Origin: Augochlora pura
Lineage: Eukaryota > Arthropoda > Insecta > Hymenoptera > Halictidae
NCBI RefSeq assembly: GCF_028453695.1
Contig: NC_135773.1
Location: forward strand, 19,592,001 to 19,656,000
Direction: 5' to 3'
DNA: 64,000 bases
Numbering within the stretch: position 1 is the first letter of the stretch; every line of letters begins with the position of its first letter. Below the pieces are notes generated by a model. That model saw nothing but the letters and a program-made list of their open reading frames with translations. It made no database searches and had not been told where the DNA came from. Of the stretch, positions 23,200 through 36,462 are shown piece by piece. Made by a program: the position numbers and the translations under genes.

Positions 23200-24006
23200 A
23201 CGTCTTAATTTTGTGTCCGCTATTACCGATCCAAACTTGGTAACCAGACTTGAACGAACCTCGGTAAGTGCCGTCTTCATCTATAGCAAAACTTCTAGTA
23301 TTAGATGTAATAAAAAAATAAATTAGGCTCGAGTAATAGAACGACAGCTTTTCCTACATCAAATCTTCGTACCTATGCGGGTCACTATAAATAATATTTA
23401 TACAATTATTTCATTATCTAGTGAAATTTATGCCAAAGCTTCGCACTTCAGACGCAACAAGGCTTTTTGATAAAAGACTCCGATGTTTAGAAAATATATG
23501 CTCTAAACTCTGATGTTTCGATATTATACCGTACGTTGCCAACATTGATACTATTTAATCGTGGGTGCGAAGCTACGGAAAGACAATTACAGTATGTCTA
23601 CTTACAAAAACGATATTGCACCAAAACAATCCGGATACAGACAGCGCTCATTATCGGGTGATAATGAATTTTCCTTTAAATACTTTCCTCAACCAATATG
23701 CAAATAACGGTTTAGTTTATAACCTAATTTTTTAAGGCGGAAATATTACATTCTGAATATGGCCTCTTAGCCCGTAATCACAGATCCGTTGACTAACATT
23801 GTGTCGAAACTTCTTTCATTCTGCCACTAATTCTTTACGACAGATTCTCCTCATTAATTCTATCTGTACTAGTTAATACGTGTCTGTCGTGTACGAGTTA
23901 ATCGTCTGGCTCCATTTTCATTCGATAGAGGATCACTTGCCACTAGAACGACCTTTAGTTAACGTGTATAATAAACGGAGAACAATTTATCTCAGAACAG
24001 AGCACG
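23200..24006. other. Gene-free stretch upstream of cyclase gene
   Basis: A+T-rich with no gene seen. It should hold the promoter and 5'UTR of the soluble adenylyl cyclase gene, and possibly decayed Tc1 sequence at its left end. Confidence 0.4.
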
Positions 24007-27000
24007 ATGATGCCTCATTTCAGCGGTTCGGTCAGAGATTTGCGACAAGATGTCCATAAAATGATGCAACAAGGTGGGTGGTTTTTCTTCTCATTTTTTA
24101 TTTAATTAACCCCTTGCACTATAAAAACGAGTCAGACTCGAGATAAAGATTCCACGCAGGATCTACTAAATATGAATATTATTAATTTCTTCTAAATCGA
24201 AATCAAATTGAATTCTCTTGTTATGAAAGCTTAGGAACGATACCGAATAAAAATAATAATGCAAGAAACAAAAATTGTCTGGTTCTATTAAGGAAAATAT
24301 TAAGAAGAAATAAGTGTTAATCAACGGAGCGTGAAAAGAGTCGTAGTGCAAGGGGTTAATAATGTATTTCTTCTGCATCGTAACTGATCGAATCCTGCTC
24401 GTGGAAATTCAGATATCCACGATGTGAATCGGAAGTCGCGAGCTCTCGAGACAAAATTGGAGCAGCACACGAAAATATTCGCCTCTATGTGTCCGGATGA
24501 AATTCTGGACTATTACGACAACTATCATACAAGAATGTACTATACCACTTTGATGCTTGGCGACGTATCAGGTAACGCGACAATAATGCTACCGCGCATT
24601 TAAACGAGGAGTTAGAGAAAGGTAGTGCATCGAACGAACCGAAGAAGTGTGCATTGACAGGGTTCACGGATCTCGCTGAGAAATACACGAAGGCTGGTAA
24701 AGGTGGGCCGTCGAAGTTAACCGAAACGTTGAACAGCTACATCGGCGCCATGGTGCAAGAAATACTGTCGCACAATGGCGACGTGTTGAAGTTCTCTGGC
24801 GACGCGTTCATAGTAATGTGGAAGCTAAGCAATGACATGATGATGCGCGATTTGGCGATAGAAGCCATGCAAACTGCTTGCATCATCCAAAAACACTTTG
24901 GGACTTACGAAACCGAAGTTGGTGTTACGCTAAGAGGTTCGCTCTGGTTGATCTAAGCTCTTTTTAACCGATGTATTTATCCGTAAATGATTAAAGATAA
25001 TGATTGCCATTTTCAACTATTAACCCTTTGCACTCCGAGCTATTTCAATTCGATATTTAAAATCGTCTCTCTGACCTATAGTATTACCATTTGAAGTAAC
25101 TTACTGTATTTTATATGATGTATTTACTGAATTTATTATAATATTATAGTGTTAAATAATGTTAAATGATGCTATTATAATGTTAAAATTATTTTGAAAC
25201 GTGATACAATAATTGTTCATGGCGCCTCAGAGGCGTCGCTCGAGTGCAAAAGGTTAAACGTTGAACGAAATATGTCTGCACAGTGAAATTAGCGATAGCT
25301 TCGGGAAGAACTTACTTCACGTCCATCGGTGATCCGGAGACCATGTCTCATTACATTATCACCGGCAAACCAGTGTGGGATGTAAAGTTTGCCGAGGGTC
25401 TCTGCCGGTAATGACATAATTCTTGTCTTCGTGGACTTTTCAAATTGTCAAACCATTCTCGTTGTTCTATTTTTGCTATTTGTCGCATCTTCTATCAGAG
25501 GCGGTGACATTCTGGTTGCGCCGAGTAGTTGGCAGTGGGTAAATCCGAACGAGTACGTGCACGAAACGTTGTCGGACGGTGTCCACACTTTGATCATAGC
25601 GTGCACCAGTTCTTGGTACCAATCTAGAGAAGACGAGGCGGTGACCAGTACCGAGGGTGAGAAACAGAATCGAACGACACATTTACTCTTTCGCTAATGA
25701 CTAGACAGCGAACCTTTACGCAAAATAAAAATTGTTTCAACCAATTATAAGAAAGAGTATCGTTCTAACGATGAAACTGTTCGCTCTAAAGAAGATACAG
25801 ATCGCGCGGAATATTACGATCCGAGGATCATCTCAAAAACAGCAGTGGAGTCGGAAGCAGAAGCGATCATCGCTATGAGTAGCAATTTAGAAACGGAATT
25901 CCGACAAATCGATTACTCTCGTAAGTGAATGCTGCGATACACTGGAAATGTTGTCAATATAGAGCTTCGTTTCTCAGTGCGGCCGAAAGTTGTGAAGATA
26001 GCGAAGGCTCGTCTGAAAGACGCCCTGAGAAGCTATATGCTTAGGCCAGTGATCAGATCCGTGGAGATGGACGAGCCTATGGAATACCTGACAGAAATGA
26101 GACAGGTAGTGATCCTGTTCATCAACGTTCTAACATCGACGGTAGGCAAGAAGACGCTGATCAGCTTGGTCAACTCGGCTTACAGACTGGTTTGCAAGTA
26201 AGCTTATCGATGGGAGCTTGAGGATTGATGCTTTATTTGGCAAAAGCGTTAGCATCGAGTGACATAGAACGAAGGTCTACTTTTCACATTCTTATACCGC
26301 CTCTGTGTCAACTCTCGAGCTCCTGCTACTTTCCCCTTCAGCTGCAACAAAAATGTCATGGTTGTAACCAAAACGATCCAATTAAGGATTGTCGGTGGCA
26401 TGCACGGGTGCGTGAACAAGACCTCCCTCTTCGATAAGGACCTAATGTTTCTCTGCGTGTTCGGTTTGCGAGGTGACAAACACGAGTTGGAATCCCAGAT
26501 TGGATTGAAATGCGCGGCGAAGGTGCGGACCACCCTCCTAACCGTGGAGTACGTGAAATCTGTGACCGTTAGCGTGACCACGGGAATGACGTACTGCGGG
26601 GTCGTCGGCCATATCCTCCGGAGGGAATACACGGTCATCGGGATATCGGTGAACAAGGCTGCGAGGCTTATGGTTGCCTATAAGGACAAAGTGAGTCGCC
26701 GTAGCTGGATCAGGCAAAGATTACTCGAGACAATCGCGCGATTTCAGGTGATCTGCGACCGAGAAAGCTTTCTCCATTCTCACCTCGAAGCCAGGCACTT
26801 CATTTTACAGGAACCAAGATACTTGAAGGGAATCACGAACGTGGGCCCAATATACGAATTCCAGGAGCAGCCGAAGTAAGCACGACCAACGAGGAGAAGT
26901 CCCAGGAAAATATTCGTTGATCACTTTATACGATTAACACGAGTTCGATCAGTTACAGCATGACGGCTCAAGTATGGACCAAGTATCCATTGCTCGGCAG

Positions 27001-30000
27001 AGAATCCGAAATAGCGAAGTTCCTGAAGATAATGATGAATCTGCTGGAACACTCTACTAAACCGATAACTTCCAGCGCGAGACCTAAATACAACACGTTG
27101 ATCATAAAGTAATGCATATTTATAAATTCAGTAAATGGAAAAACGTGTCGTTTAACCAGGAGTGGCAGGTTCGGCAATTAGTCGAAAGCGTTCGTCCTAC
27201 TGAAATTTACGCAGAGCTTGTAACATTTTGCAGAGGTGAGCCCAGAATAGGCAAGACGAAGCTGCTCGACGAATTTATGCAGAATATCCCGGAAGAGCTG
27301 TGCAGCAACTATGTTTCCCTGCGGCCGATTAACGCTAAGGTTGACATTTTGACGCTTCTCGACAAACCCTATGCCACAGAGATTTGCAAAATTTCGGTCT
27401 ATGTTCGACATTGAAAGCATTGATAGGGCGTATCTCTCAGCGCAGACCCCGTACAGCCTGATTTACCTGATATTCTCGCTGTGCCTGTCCTTAACCATAT
27501 CGTCGACGCGCAAAGAACGCGAGGACACGATACTCCAACGGCTGGGCAGGGTACGGCAAACCTATTTCCTCTGCTCCCTCAATCAGCTCTTCAACGTACG
27601 TTTTCCCATGTCGAAACGGTACAACACGCTCTCCGAGTTAGACAAGTGGAAGGTCACGCGGAAGTTCCTGCTGAAACTGGTGAAGGCCTGCTTCACGGAG
27701 TTGTGCGTGATGATCATCGACGACGCCGAATACAGCGACCACGAGTCTCTTCGGCTGTTCGACGTTTTAACAAAGAGGGACATGGTGTACTATGTCCTGG
27801 GCATTGGCCGGAAACTGGGGACCGAATTCCAAATCCATCGGAATATGCTAAGCAAAGCCAAAGTAACCGATTGTTTTGTACTTGATTTTTTTTTGTGCAG
27901 ACTCCTTATAGAAAACCCTGCCACAAATCGAATTGTTCTGATGAGTGGACAAGCAGCGTTTTCTAGAAAGAGTCTTCAATTGATCTAAGGCTATAGACTA
28001 TTTTATTTGATTCCTCGTTGAAAGGTTATAGACCTCCACGGAGTAGACAGGTGGTACCACGCGGGCCTCGCTTGTCAAACATTGAATGTGAACGCTTTAC
28101 CTGCAGAACTCGAAAAGTAAGTTTGCTCGAACTTTATGGGATTTCAGCATTTAGTGATGATTGTAACTGGTTCAAGGCTCATACAAGAGAAGAGCTTCGG
28201 GAATCCGGGCTGGATTGAGAGCTACCTGGTGAGTCTGTTGCAAGCCGGAGGCTTGGAAGTAGTAATAATTACTAAGAACGAAGCCATAGAGAAGGGCTAC
28301 GTGATACCTCCAATAACCATGTTGAAAAGGTTCGTTCGAGCAAGTATTAAATACTACTCTTACCTTCCTGAATTTGACCCATATCGTTAACCCCTTGCAC
28401 TATCGCTCCTTTCGCGCTGTCACGATTAACACTTATTCGTAATTAATAATTTTCCTAACAGGATCGAACAATTTATTTACTTTGTTTACCTTCGTTTCTA
28501 TACTTCGATAACAGAAGAATTTATTTTTACTTCGACGTAGACGAAATTAATAATATTCATATTTAATAGAGCTTGCATAAAATCTTCACGAGTCTGACTC
28601 GTTATTATAGTGCAAGGGGTTAAATAAGGAAGGTGATGAAGGTAGAAAATTTCTATCAATTGCACTGATCGAATAAAATTCTGAAACCAGATTCGCGAAA
28701 TCGGCGAGTACCATGGATCAACAAGAACGCAAGGATAGATGGCAAATGTACCGATCAAGTTTCAAAGTTCGTGATCCTTTCACTTCTTGTCACACAATTC
28801 CAATTTACTTACCGCATTCGCTATCTCAAATTAGGACAGCATGATGTCACTGATAGAAGAGAACATCGCGAGGAATGTTCTACAGGAGCAATCGACTACC
28901 GTAACCGATGAGACTTTGATCGCAGTTTGCAAAATCTCGGATAAGTTCGTATACGAGGACGTCGACACCGAGATCACAATGGATGGTAAATATTAAATCG
29001 TCGAGGCAGACACTTAACGAACAGGTTTCAACATTTCATTTGTCGCTTCAGTTATGATCTTGAAACTCTTCGATTCCTTAACACCCTTGGACCAGCTCCT
29101 CCTGAAATGCGCGTCCGTAATTGGCGAGACTGTCAACAGGCACATGCTGGAGAGTCTGATGAATCTGCCGGAGAAAAGAGAAATCGGGCTAGGTATTTGC
29201 AAGATATCAACTAAACAAGGATCCGCGGAATGATTGAAAGCTCTTTCGTTGTCTCAGCTGTGGCAAAACTGTTCGAGATTCGAGTCTTTGGATGTGCTAC
29301 CGGTGACTTCACCAACTACTCGGGACCGATAATATTTATCCAGAACATGCGGAACCCGGCCTCGGAGACGGATATCTTTTGTAACTGCGTTGGACTTACT
29401 ATTCCAGGTACACGAAGACCTAAAAGCTAGACTCTTCAGCGAAGTAAATCATTGAATCGTCACAGTTTCTATTAAATCACCCATAAGATTAGAAAAATGT
29501 ACACACATTTACTTATTAAACACTCGGGTATCCTGATTACTGACGAGATGTCCGCGTAGACAAAAATTTCCCGGGTATTTCATAAGATAATATATATACA
29601 AGATATATGGAAAGAAAAAAAAATTATTTTTATTTCACATTATTTATTTCTTAAAATGTAAAATTGAATGCACCTGAAGCTGTATTGGTTGCGTTTTTGT
29701 TCTCATTAGTTGACGATAATAAACTGTATCTTAACCCCTTGCCGTATTTTAACGAGCCAAACTCGTGACGGAGATTTATAACAATAAGCTGTTAGGTACG
29801 AATGTTCATCAGTTCCTTTAAGTAAGAATAAAATTTTATTCTCTCGTCACCAATATTTAAATATTCGAGTAGATGCAAGCACACGATAAATATAAAATTC
29901 CTTTTTCTTCTAAGAAATTCTAATCATAGTAATTGTAAAGAAAATGCTACGGCAAGGGATTAAAGTAAAAATAATTTTATCATATTATTCTATTCTATTA

Positions 30001-33000
30001 TTTTCACAGTTCAATTTTTATATTATCAAATTAGAATTTTAGTCGCATTATCAATAGTACACGTTTTTATTTCCTTATGTATTTAATGTATTTCATATAT
30101 CTTATGAGATATCCGGTTACCTGAGAAATTTTTGTCAACCCAGGTACTCAGGAAAGTTTTCTCTACCTGGGTATCATAGGTACTCCAGTACCCAGGTGTC
30201 TCATGGGTTCAATTGAGATCACTAGCCCTAATACACAGTTTGCATATTAAAAACGATTCCACTGGAATTATCGTTAACTTGGACCATTGAAAAGATACGT
30301 GTTGACAGTCGAGCTGGAAGATCTTCCACGACATGCTTCCTGCGGTCTGATGAGGTTCAAAATGACGATGTTTCGCGATACGACTTATCGGTGAGTAACG
30401 ATCCCTGCATTGTTAACACGTGGTCTGTGAATTTTAATTTTCGTCGCAATGCAGATTGCTTACGGAGAATCAAAAAATGGAGCTGCACAACCAGGCATTG
30501 AAGTACCTGAAGCAATACTCGAGGCGTTGCCTGTCTTGCGGGGAGGGCCAGTTCGCAAAATTGTTAGGAAAAGTCTCGAAACGGGAGGACAGATTGAGGA
30601 GGCCGACTGTCATCGAGGAAATGTTTGGTAGCGTGGAGTTCGAGACCATGCGTAGCGTTGAGGAAACAAAGAAAGGTAGGAAATGATGTTCGAAGTGTCT
30701 TCGAGCTATGTCAAACTGTCTTCGGTGAATAGTGCAGCGCGGAAGATGGTACTCTTGCTTCAACATGTTCAGACGCATCGAGAGGAGTCCGACAACCACG
30801 TTCTCCGATACGGACTTCAACAATTGCCAGTGCGATCTGATATTGACGACGGTGTATACACAAATGTTGGACCATTGTCGCGGCATTGGTATGTTGGATC
30901 AAACAGTGCTTCGATAAAAGTCAAACTAATAACTCCGTTTATCAGGAAAAAATGATATGACTATAACCGCCATTTTGGAGTTCGCGGACATCTGCCTGAT
31001 GAACTTGAATATACCGCAAGCTCGTAAACTACTCGTAGAAAGCGAGACGATTCTGGGCCAGGTAGAAAAACACACGAAAAACTTGTCTGTATTACTATGA
31101 AAAATGTTTATTTTGTCACGCCAATATCGGCAGTTGTTCCAGTCAGCAAACGACGAGATAATCCTGCTGCCTTACATTAGCGCCAAGATTCAGACTCTGC
31201 AAGGACAATGTTATCTTGAAAGTGGCTCGCTTTTCGAAGCGGAGAAGATACTCGAGGCGGCTTTACACAATTTAGGCTACACATTCCCGAAAATGGATTT
31301 GATGATCGACATATTCTCGATAAAGGAACTGCTGAAACTAAGATGCAAGCTGAAATGTGGTTACCATATCGAAGATATTAACGACCGCGTTGTCGCAGAA
31401 GGCAGTATAACTGAGACTGTGGACTATCTCGAACAGTTAGCTGAATGCTTGGCGCAGATGTTCGATCTTTTCAGGGTAATAGATTGATTAAAATGTAGAC
31501 TTCTTATTTGAAACTCATGTGTACCATTGATTAGATCAAAGGCTTGAAAAAGCACGCGCGACTGGCAGCTATCTGGTGTTTGAACACCGCTTTGGAGACG
31601 AATGGTAACTTCTTCGTCTTGAGCACATCCTACACCAATATGTTAATTACCGCGCACATGTATGAGGACAGGTTTGTGACGATACGGTGCAATTAAATTG
31701 GATATTGTTGAGGAAGATGCCTACTTCAATTTCCAGAGCTATTATACCGTATTTGGAGGAGAAAGGCCTCGACATTTGCAGACAAAGCAGAGACGCCATC
31801 GAAGCCCAGGAATTGAACATGATTGCTTTGCTTTATGCGGGAATATTTTTCTCGAGATGGGTGAATGGACAAATGTCTAAAGCAATCAAAATCGGCTTCA
31901 TCTGCTGCAGAATGGCTGCCACGATCGGCTCCACGTTCTTGAAGCAGTTGATCATGCCTCGTCTAGCTCATCTACTCATGCTTTCTTGTCGCTATTCGGA
32001 GGCAATCACGCAGCTAAGAGAACTAGGTAATTAAACGTCGAATGTCAAAAAGCCTACTTATTCCTCCAGACATTTTATGAATTTTGCAGAGTTTGAATCC
32101 AACAACGATCTAGACAAATCCGGTCGCACCTGGTACTACGCGCTGTGCGCCGATCTACAATTGGACACTGGAATCACACTACTGTCTTTCCAAAGCTGCG
32201 AACAGTATTACCTTCGGGAAGGTGAGTCAATGATCAGCCTCTACGACCCGGAAGCGGAAAGACGCTACTTCATCTCAATGTGGCTATGGTATTCGATCTT
32301 GGATCATCTGCTTCGACTTTTTTTGTTACCGTGAGTCCATTGTAATTATGGAAATTTTGTTTCTAAGGTGCATCAGAACAGGGCAATGGGAAGCTTCTAA
32401 AATCTGGGAGAGAAAAAGCGTGACCGAGACATCGATCATGGATGAACACATAGTAGCAGCCACCATCACTGCCTTGAAGAGACTCGAGGGTTTGCTTATT
32501 CTTTATGGTAGCTACATTTTACGTATTTGTTTTTAACTTCTCCTACAGCTTTGCAATAATGAACTATACAATTGGATAGTGCACAAAATAAATAGCAGAA
32601 ACGTCGATGCAGCGACTACTCTATCGCAAATAAAAAACTTGTTCAAGGAGATGAAGACGATGACTAAGATTGTTAAGATCGCAATTCCCAGGTGAGGCCT
32701 GTCGACATAATAATTTAGTGAAAAATACAATTGTGATATTAATTTCACTGGGAGATTAAACGTTGCTAAATAATTTCATCACGTTACAGGTACATGCTGT
32801 TGAAAGCGTATTATTATATGATCAACTTTCGAAGAAATGTTGCGATGAAACTACTGAAACGATTGAAAAAAACGTGTGTGAAGGCAGAAAACCAAATGAT
32901 CTTCACCTGGGCACTTCATTTTGAAAAGGTTTCTTGTCATCATTAATGCATTTTATTTCCGTTTGTGATGCCGAGTGTTTAGGGTATATTATATTAGTTA

Positions 33001-33155
33001 CATTTTTGTAGGTATGGTCTGGTGGTACGTCCGAGGTACTAAATGATAGATGGAAACAGATTGCAGAAAAAAAAATAGATAAATGGTCTGAGATCAACGT
33101 AAATGAACTTTCCATGGTCGTCTTCACGTTTCCTTTACCAGCACATCCTAATTAA
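24007..33155 (+). CDS. Soluble adenylyl cyclase, ADCY10-like
   Basis: Bicarbonate-responsive cytosolic enzyme making cAMP from ATP. About 30 exons by splice sites and homology: 24007-24073, 24413-24571, 24661-24936, 25284-25407, 25499-25656, 25705-25920, 25978-26197, 26342-26690, 26748-26875, 26959-27108, 27234-27339, 27446-27862, 27901-27934, 28025-28116, 28177-28329, 28691-28766, 28835-28985, 29052-29192, 29258-29407, 30309-30390, 30455-30675, 30733-30888, 30946-31071, 31134-31475, 31535-31671, 31737-32026, 32090-32288, 32368-32489, 32549-32691, 32790-32927, 33012-33155; about 1,750 residues (human 1,610). Cyclase domain C1 has metal Asp motifs GDVSGFTDL and GDVLKFSGDAF. C2 has YCGVVGHILRREYTVIG. 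Then come a P-loop (GEPRIGKT), a Walker-B-like VMIIDDAEYSD, and a TPR-like C-terminus with NTALETNGNFF. Two junctions (27862/27901 and 32489/32549) are each one base out of frame. The start at 24007 is the first suitable Met and is less certain. Confidence 0.88.
24106..24359. mobile_element. piggyBac-type MITE, copy 1
   Basis: TTAA at both ends (24106-24109 and 24356-24359) encloses about 246 bases with terminal inverted repeats CCCCTTGCACTA / TAGTGCAAGGGG. There is no coding capacity. TTAA target duplication and C-rich termini are the hallmark of piggyBac-superfamily elements. It lies in intron 1 of the cyclase gene. Confidence 0.8.
25020..25257. mobile_element. piggyBac-type MITE, copy 2
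   Basis: TTAA-flanked. The left terminus CCCTTTGCACTCCGAGC pairs with the right terminus GCTCGAGTGCAAAAGG. The ends are those of copy 1 with a G+C-rich subterminal variant. It is in the cyclase intron between exons 24661-24936 and 25284-25407. Confidence 0.8.
28387..28623. mobile_element. piggyBac-type MITE, copy 3
   Basis: TTAA-flanked, with termini CCCCTTGCACTAT / ATAGTGCAAGGGG. It shares with copy 1 the subterminal GAGTCTGACTCG-like block. It lies in the cyclase intron after exon 28177-28329. Confidence 0.85.
29731..29963. mobile_element. piggyBac-type MITE, copy 4
   Basis: TTAA-flanked, with termini CCCCTTGCCGTA / TACGGCAAGGGA, slightly diverged from copies 1-3. It lies in the cyclase intron 29408-30308. 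Confidence 0.75.
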
Positions 33156-34187
33156 CCTTCTTGCGTTAACATATAAATGTATAAATGTGGAATATTAATG
33201 TAATTTTAATCGACGAAATAGAAGTTTTCTTTTAAACGAGTTTCGAAGAATTTCTTAAAGAGTAACGCATCATCACTTACTTACATTATATTAATAATAT
33301 CTTATGGCAAGTATATTCTATAAACATATTTGTAAACATAGTATCAAATATTAGATACGAACGTGTAACAAATGACACACTCGCGAGTTAATTTTCAAAT
33401 GTCTTCTGACATTGCAAATGATTCTGTAAATTAATCAGGAATCAAAATTCTTGTCTAAAAGATATATACTACATTTCAGTCATGTCGTAAGTAAACTAAT
33501 ATTCTGCATTCTCGTAACTAAAACAGCAACAAAACACTAAATGTTAATTTTTTATTGCCTCAACGACCATGTAGCTCAAGTGCAAATTGTTCATCCTGTC
33601 AATCGGTCGTTTCTCCAACAATTTTTGTAGATCCTAATTCCAGATCTTGCATAGTAAGTCATACAAAAGCATATTGATATTTTATCCAAGTTTCTATAAT
33701 ACCTTCAAAATGCATTTTGTTCATCAAATATTAAAAATATTCACAGGTTTCCTTTCCTGCAATATGTGCTCCTTATGCAGTTCTCTCTAATTTCCCTCGT
33801 GCTCCGTACAGCGGTTGTTCATCTCATCTATTATATTGTGATAAATATCAACCAATTTCAACATTGCGTAATGTTCGTTCTGCTTACACATGTCCCCCTT
33901 ACAGTAAGATATCTATATTACTTTTGCTTAAAATATACATATATGGCAAAATTGGTATACTTGTGACTAAATAAAAACTGGAATTATTTTATTTGCAGCA
34001 TCAAGCACATATAGGTGTTAAATTTAGATCCAAACTGTGATATTGTATTTTAATTAATAATTACGACATTATGTTGTCATAGTTCTAAATAAAGTGTATA
34101 AAGAATCATATTCAACACGAGAATTGTCTGGAAACAATTTTATTTTTATATATAATACAAATAGCTTCTATCAGATATATTATTGCC
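33156..34187. other. Intergenic, convergent 3' ends
   Basis: A+T-rich, holding the 3'UTRs of the cyclase gene (plus strand) and mRpL36 (minus strand). A TTTATT at 34139-34144 reads AATAAA on the minus strand, 44 bases after the mRpL36 stop, and is its likely poly(A) signal. No further gene is seen. Confidence 0.6.
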
Positions 34188-34583
34188 CTACCAGTCACGT
34201 ACTTTTTTCTGCGAGGCAAATGTAAGTATCCAAGTAGTATAGGGCAATGGCTTCCTTTCCACTTGATTATGTCTTGGATGTTTCTTACATTTTATATATT
34301 TTCTATCATTCTTCCATATTACCCAACAATGTTTACACCTTCTATGTAAAACTGTTTTCATCTTCAAGCCACAGGTAGCATTATATATGGGTGTTAATGG
34401 CTGTAGCAAACTACCCGAATTAATTTTATTATTACTAAATATGTTTGTTAAAATATTAGTGCTTGGTTTAATATTCATATAATGCATTGTACGGTTTGCG
34501 ATGGTTGGGCCTGCTGAAAGAACCTTTGGTCCAATAAAACCCAGACTTTGATGTATTTTTCTAAACAATGAAAGTCCACTCAT
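34188..34583 (-). CDS. mRpL36: Mitochondrial ribosomal protein L36 (bL36m)
   Basis: Zinc-binding protein of the large mitochondrial ribosomal subunit. The 131-residue product has a long N-terminal, presumably mitochondrial-targeting, extension and a C-terminal bL36 domain. That domain reads RRCKHCWVIWKNDRKYIKCK then KHPRHNQ, giving the zinc ligands C-x2-C-x12-C-x5-H as in bacterial L36. The start at 34583 follows a splice-acceptor-like tttcag 5 bases upstream, so an untranslated 5' exon is likely. The gene is head to head with ClpP (877 bases between starts). Confidence 0.85.
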   Translation of the reverse strand: MSGLSLFRKIHQSLGFIGPKVLSAGPTIANRTMHYMNIKPSTNILTNIFSNNKINSGSLLQPLTPIYNATCGLKMKTVLHRRCKHCWVIWKNDRKYIKCKKHPRHNQVERKPLPYTTWILTFASQKKVRDW

Positions 34584-35459
34584 CGTACCTGAAAAGATTC
34601 ATATAAAGTTATTAGAAAAACACTCAAATATTCAATTACTTAATTCGTAAAAACCGTTCAAATTTAAAAAATGGGGTTATGTTAATCTAGATATAATTAA
34701 AATGCAATAACATTCACCAATATTTGTTGACAACACTTGATTTTTCTAACATACATTAAATGCATGATATATATATATGACAAACTGCCAATTATATTAA
34801 TTTTTAATTATGCATACCTATGGTGCAAAATATTTCTTATGAACCAGGAAACATTAAAGCCTATTAAAGCTCCGATCACACGTGCATGTTTTCTAGGTGC
34901 ACAAGAAACCACTTTTTGAGGTGCATTTTGTTGTAGCACACGTTCAGTATATATTTTGAAATGAATGAAATAGAAGTTTCAAACTAATTGTACTACTTAA
35001 ATAAATGTAACGTGTTTTAAAAATAAATCTACCATTTACGTCGTGCTTGAAATAAGTACGTCCTAATATACGTTTCATAAGAGTACCTCTTTCGATTTAG
35101 TTAAATGAAGAGTCATGTAAAAAACTTACTGGCTTGAAGTATTTCATAAATAAACAAAACGAAATTAAAAACGATAAAAAATTAACCTATAAAGTATCAA
35201 ATATATTAAAGTGAATATTAAACTGTACTACACTTTTCAATTTAATGATTACAATCGTTATCATTGACGTGTTATCGAAATATGTCTTTCTTGATATTAT
35301 TTCATTAACAACGTAATAATTAATTCGTTTTATTTAGGTTATATTTTATTTTTCATTTCCTCGACAAAGTATTTTTAACACATTTGTTTACTTATTAGGA
35401 CGAACGACGTATTGCATTGATACGAGATTTATATAAGTTGTAATCAATAAAGTGTGAAA
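34584..35459. promoter_or_regulatory. Shared upstream region of mRpL36 and ClpP
   Basis: 876 bases between two divergent starts, very A+T-rich, with no coding sequence seen. It should contain both promoters and a 5'UTR intron of mRpL36. No individual site could be assigned. Confidence 0.45.
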
Positions 35460-36462
35460 ATGTTATTAAGAAGAATAAATAGTTTACTACAAATTTCTGT
35501 GAGTATAATTTAAAATAAGTAAATATAATCTATGTTCATATATTTTATGAATCGCTTCTTATTATCATATATAAATTATTTGTCTTAACATTTTTTCACT
35601 ACAAAATGCTTTAAACCTTATAGGTTCCTGCTCAAAGGGTCAGTAGTCGATATTTAAATTTTGTACCTGTTGTAGTAGAACAAAGTGGAAGAGGTGAAAG
35701 AGCATACGATATTTATTCTCGTCTCTTAAAAGAACGGATTATTTGCTTAATGGGACCGGTACATATTAATATGCTCTTTTATAATATTTATAATAATCAT
35801 AAAATAATTATAGTTACTGTCACTGTAGAATTTATAACATTATTTTATTTTGTAGATCACAGATGCTGTGTCTTCCGTTGTAATAGCTCAACTATTGTTC
35901 CTTCAATCGGAAAGCAGTAAAAACCCAATTCATATGTACATTAATTCACCTGGAGGCAGCGTAACAGCTGGCCTTGGTATATATGATACCATGCAATATG
36001 TTCTTCCTCCTGTTGCGACATGGTGTGTAGGACAAGCATGTTCCATGGCAAGTTTATTGTTGGCTTCAGGAGCAAAAGGCATGCGCCATTCCTTACCAAA
36101 TGCAAGAATTATGATACATCAACCTTCAGGCGGAGTATCTGGTCAAGCTACAGACATACAAATACAGGCCCTAGAAATTCTGAAACTTAAAAAGCAAATA
36201 AATAATTTGTATGTCAAGCATACAGGAATGGAGTTAGAGAAGATAGGTAGATAAAATAATATGAGAATTTCTTTAAATAAATTTACTTAGTGTGATATTA
36301 TTTGCAGAAAGTTCTATGGAAAGAGACAATTTTATGGGTCCTGTTCAAGCAAAAGAATTTGGAATAATTGACAAGATATTAGCACATCCTATGCAGGAAG
36401 AAGAAGTTCAAGCAACGAAATTGGAAGAAACAAAAACTCTTCAAGCTACTACACAACCTTAA
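35460..36462 (+). CDS. ClpP: Mitochondrial ClpP protease subunit
   Basis: Proteolytic subunit of the mitochondrial matrix ClpXP protease, which degrades misfolded proteins and takes part in the mitochondrial unfolded-protein response. Exons 35460-35498, 35624-35758, 35856-36246 and 36308-36462 give about 239 residues. The first exon (MLLRRINSLLQIS) looks like a targeting peptide. The core shows YINSPGGSVTAGLGIYDTMQ, the nucleophile Ser in GQACSMASLLL, the His in MIHQPSGG and the Asp in ERDNFMGP, so the Ser-His-Asp triad is complete. An AATAAA lies at 36544-36549. Confidence 0.95.

Noticed and set aside
27178..27420. Minus-strand frame opposite the cyclase P-loop exon
   Set aside because: Shadow of coding exon 27234-27339 on the plus strand.
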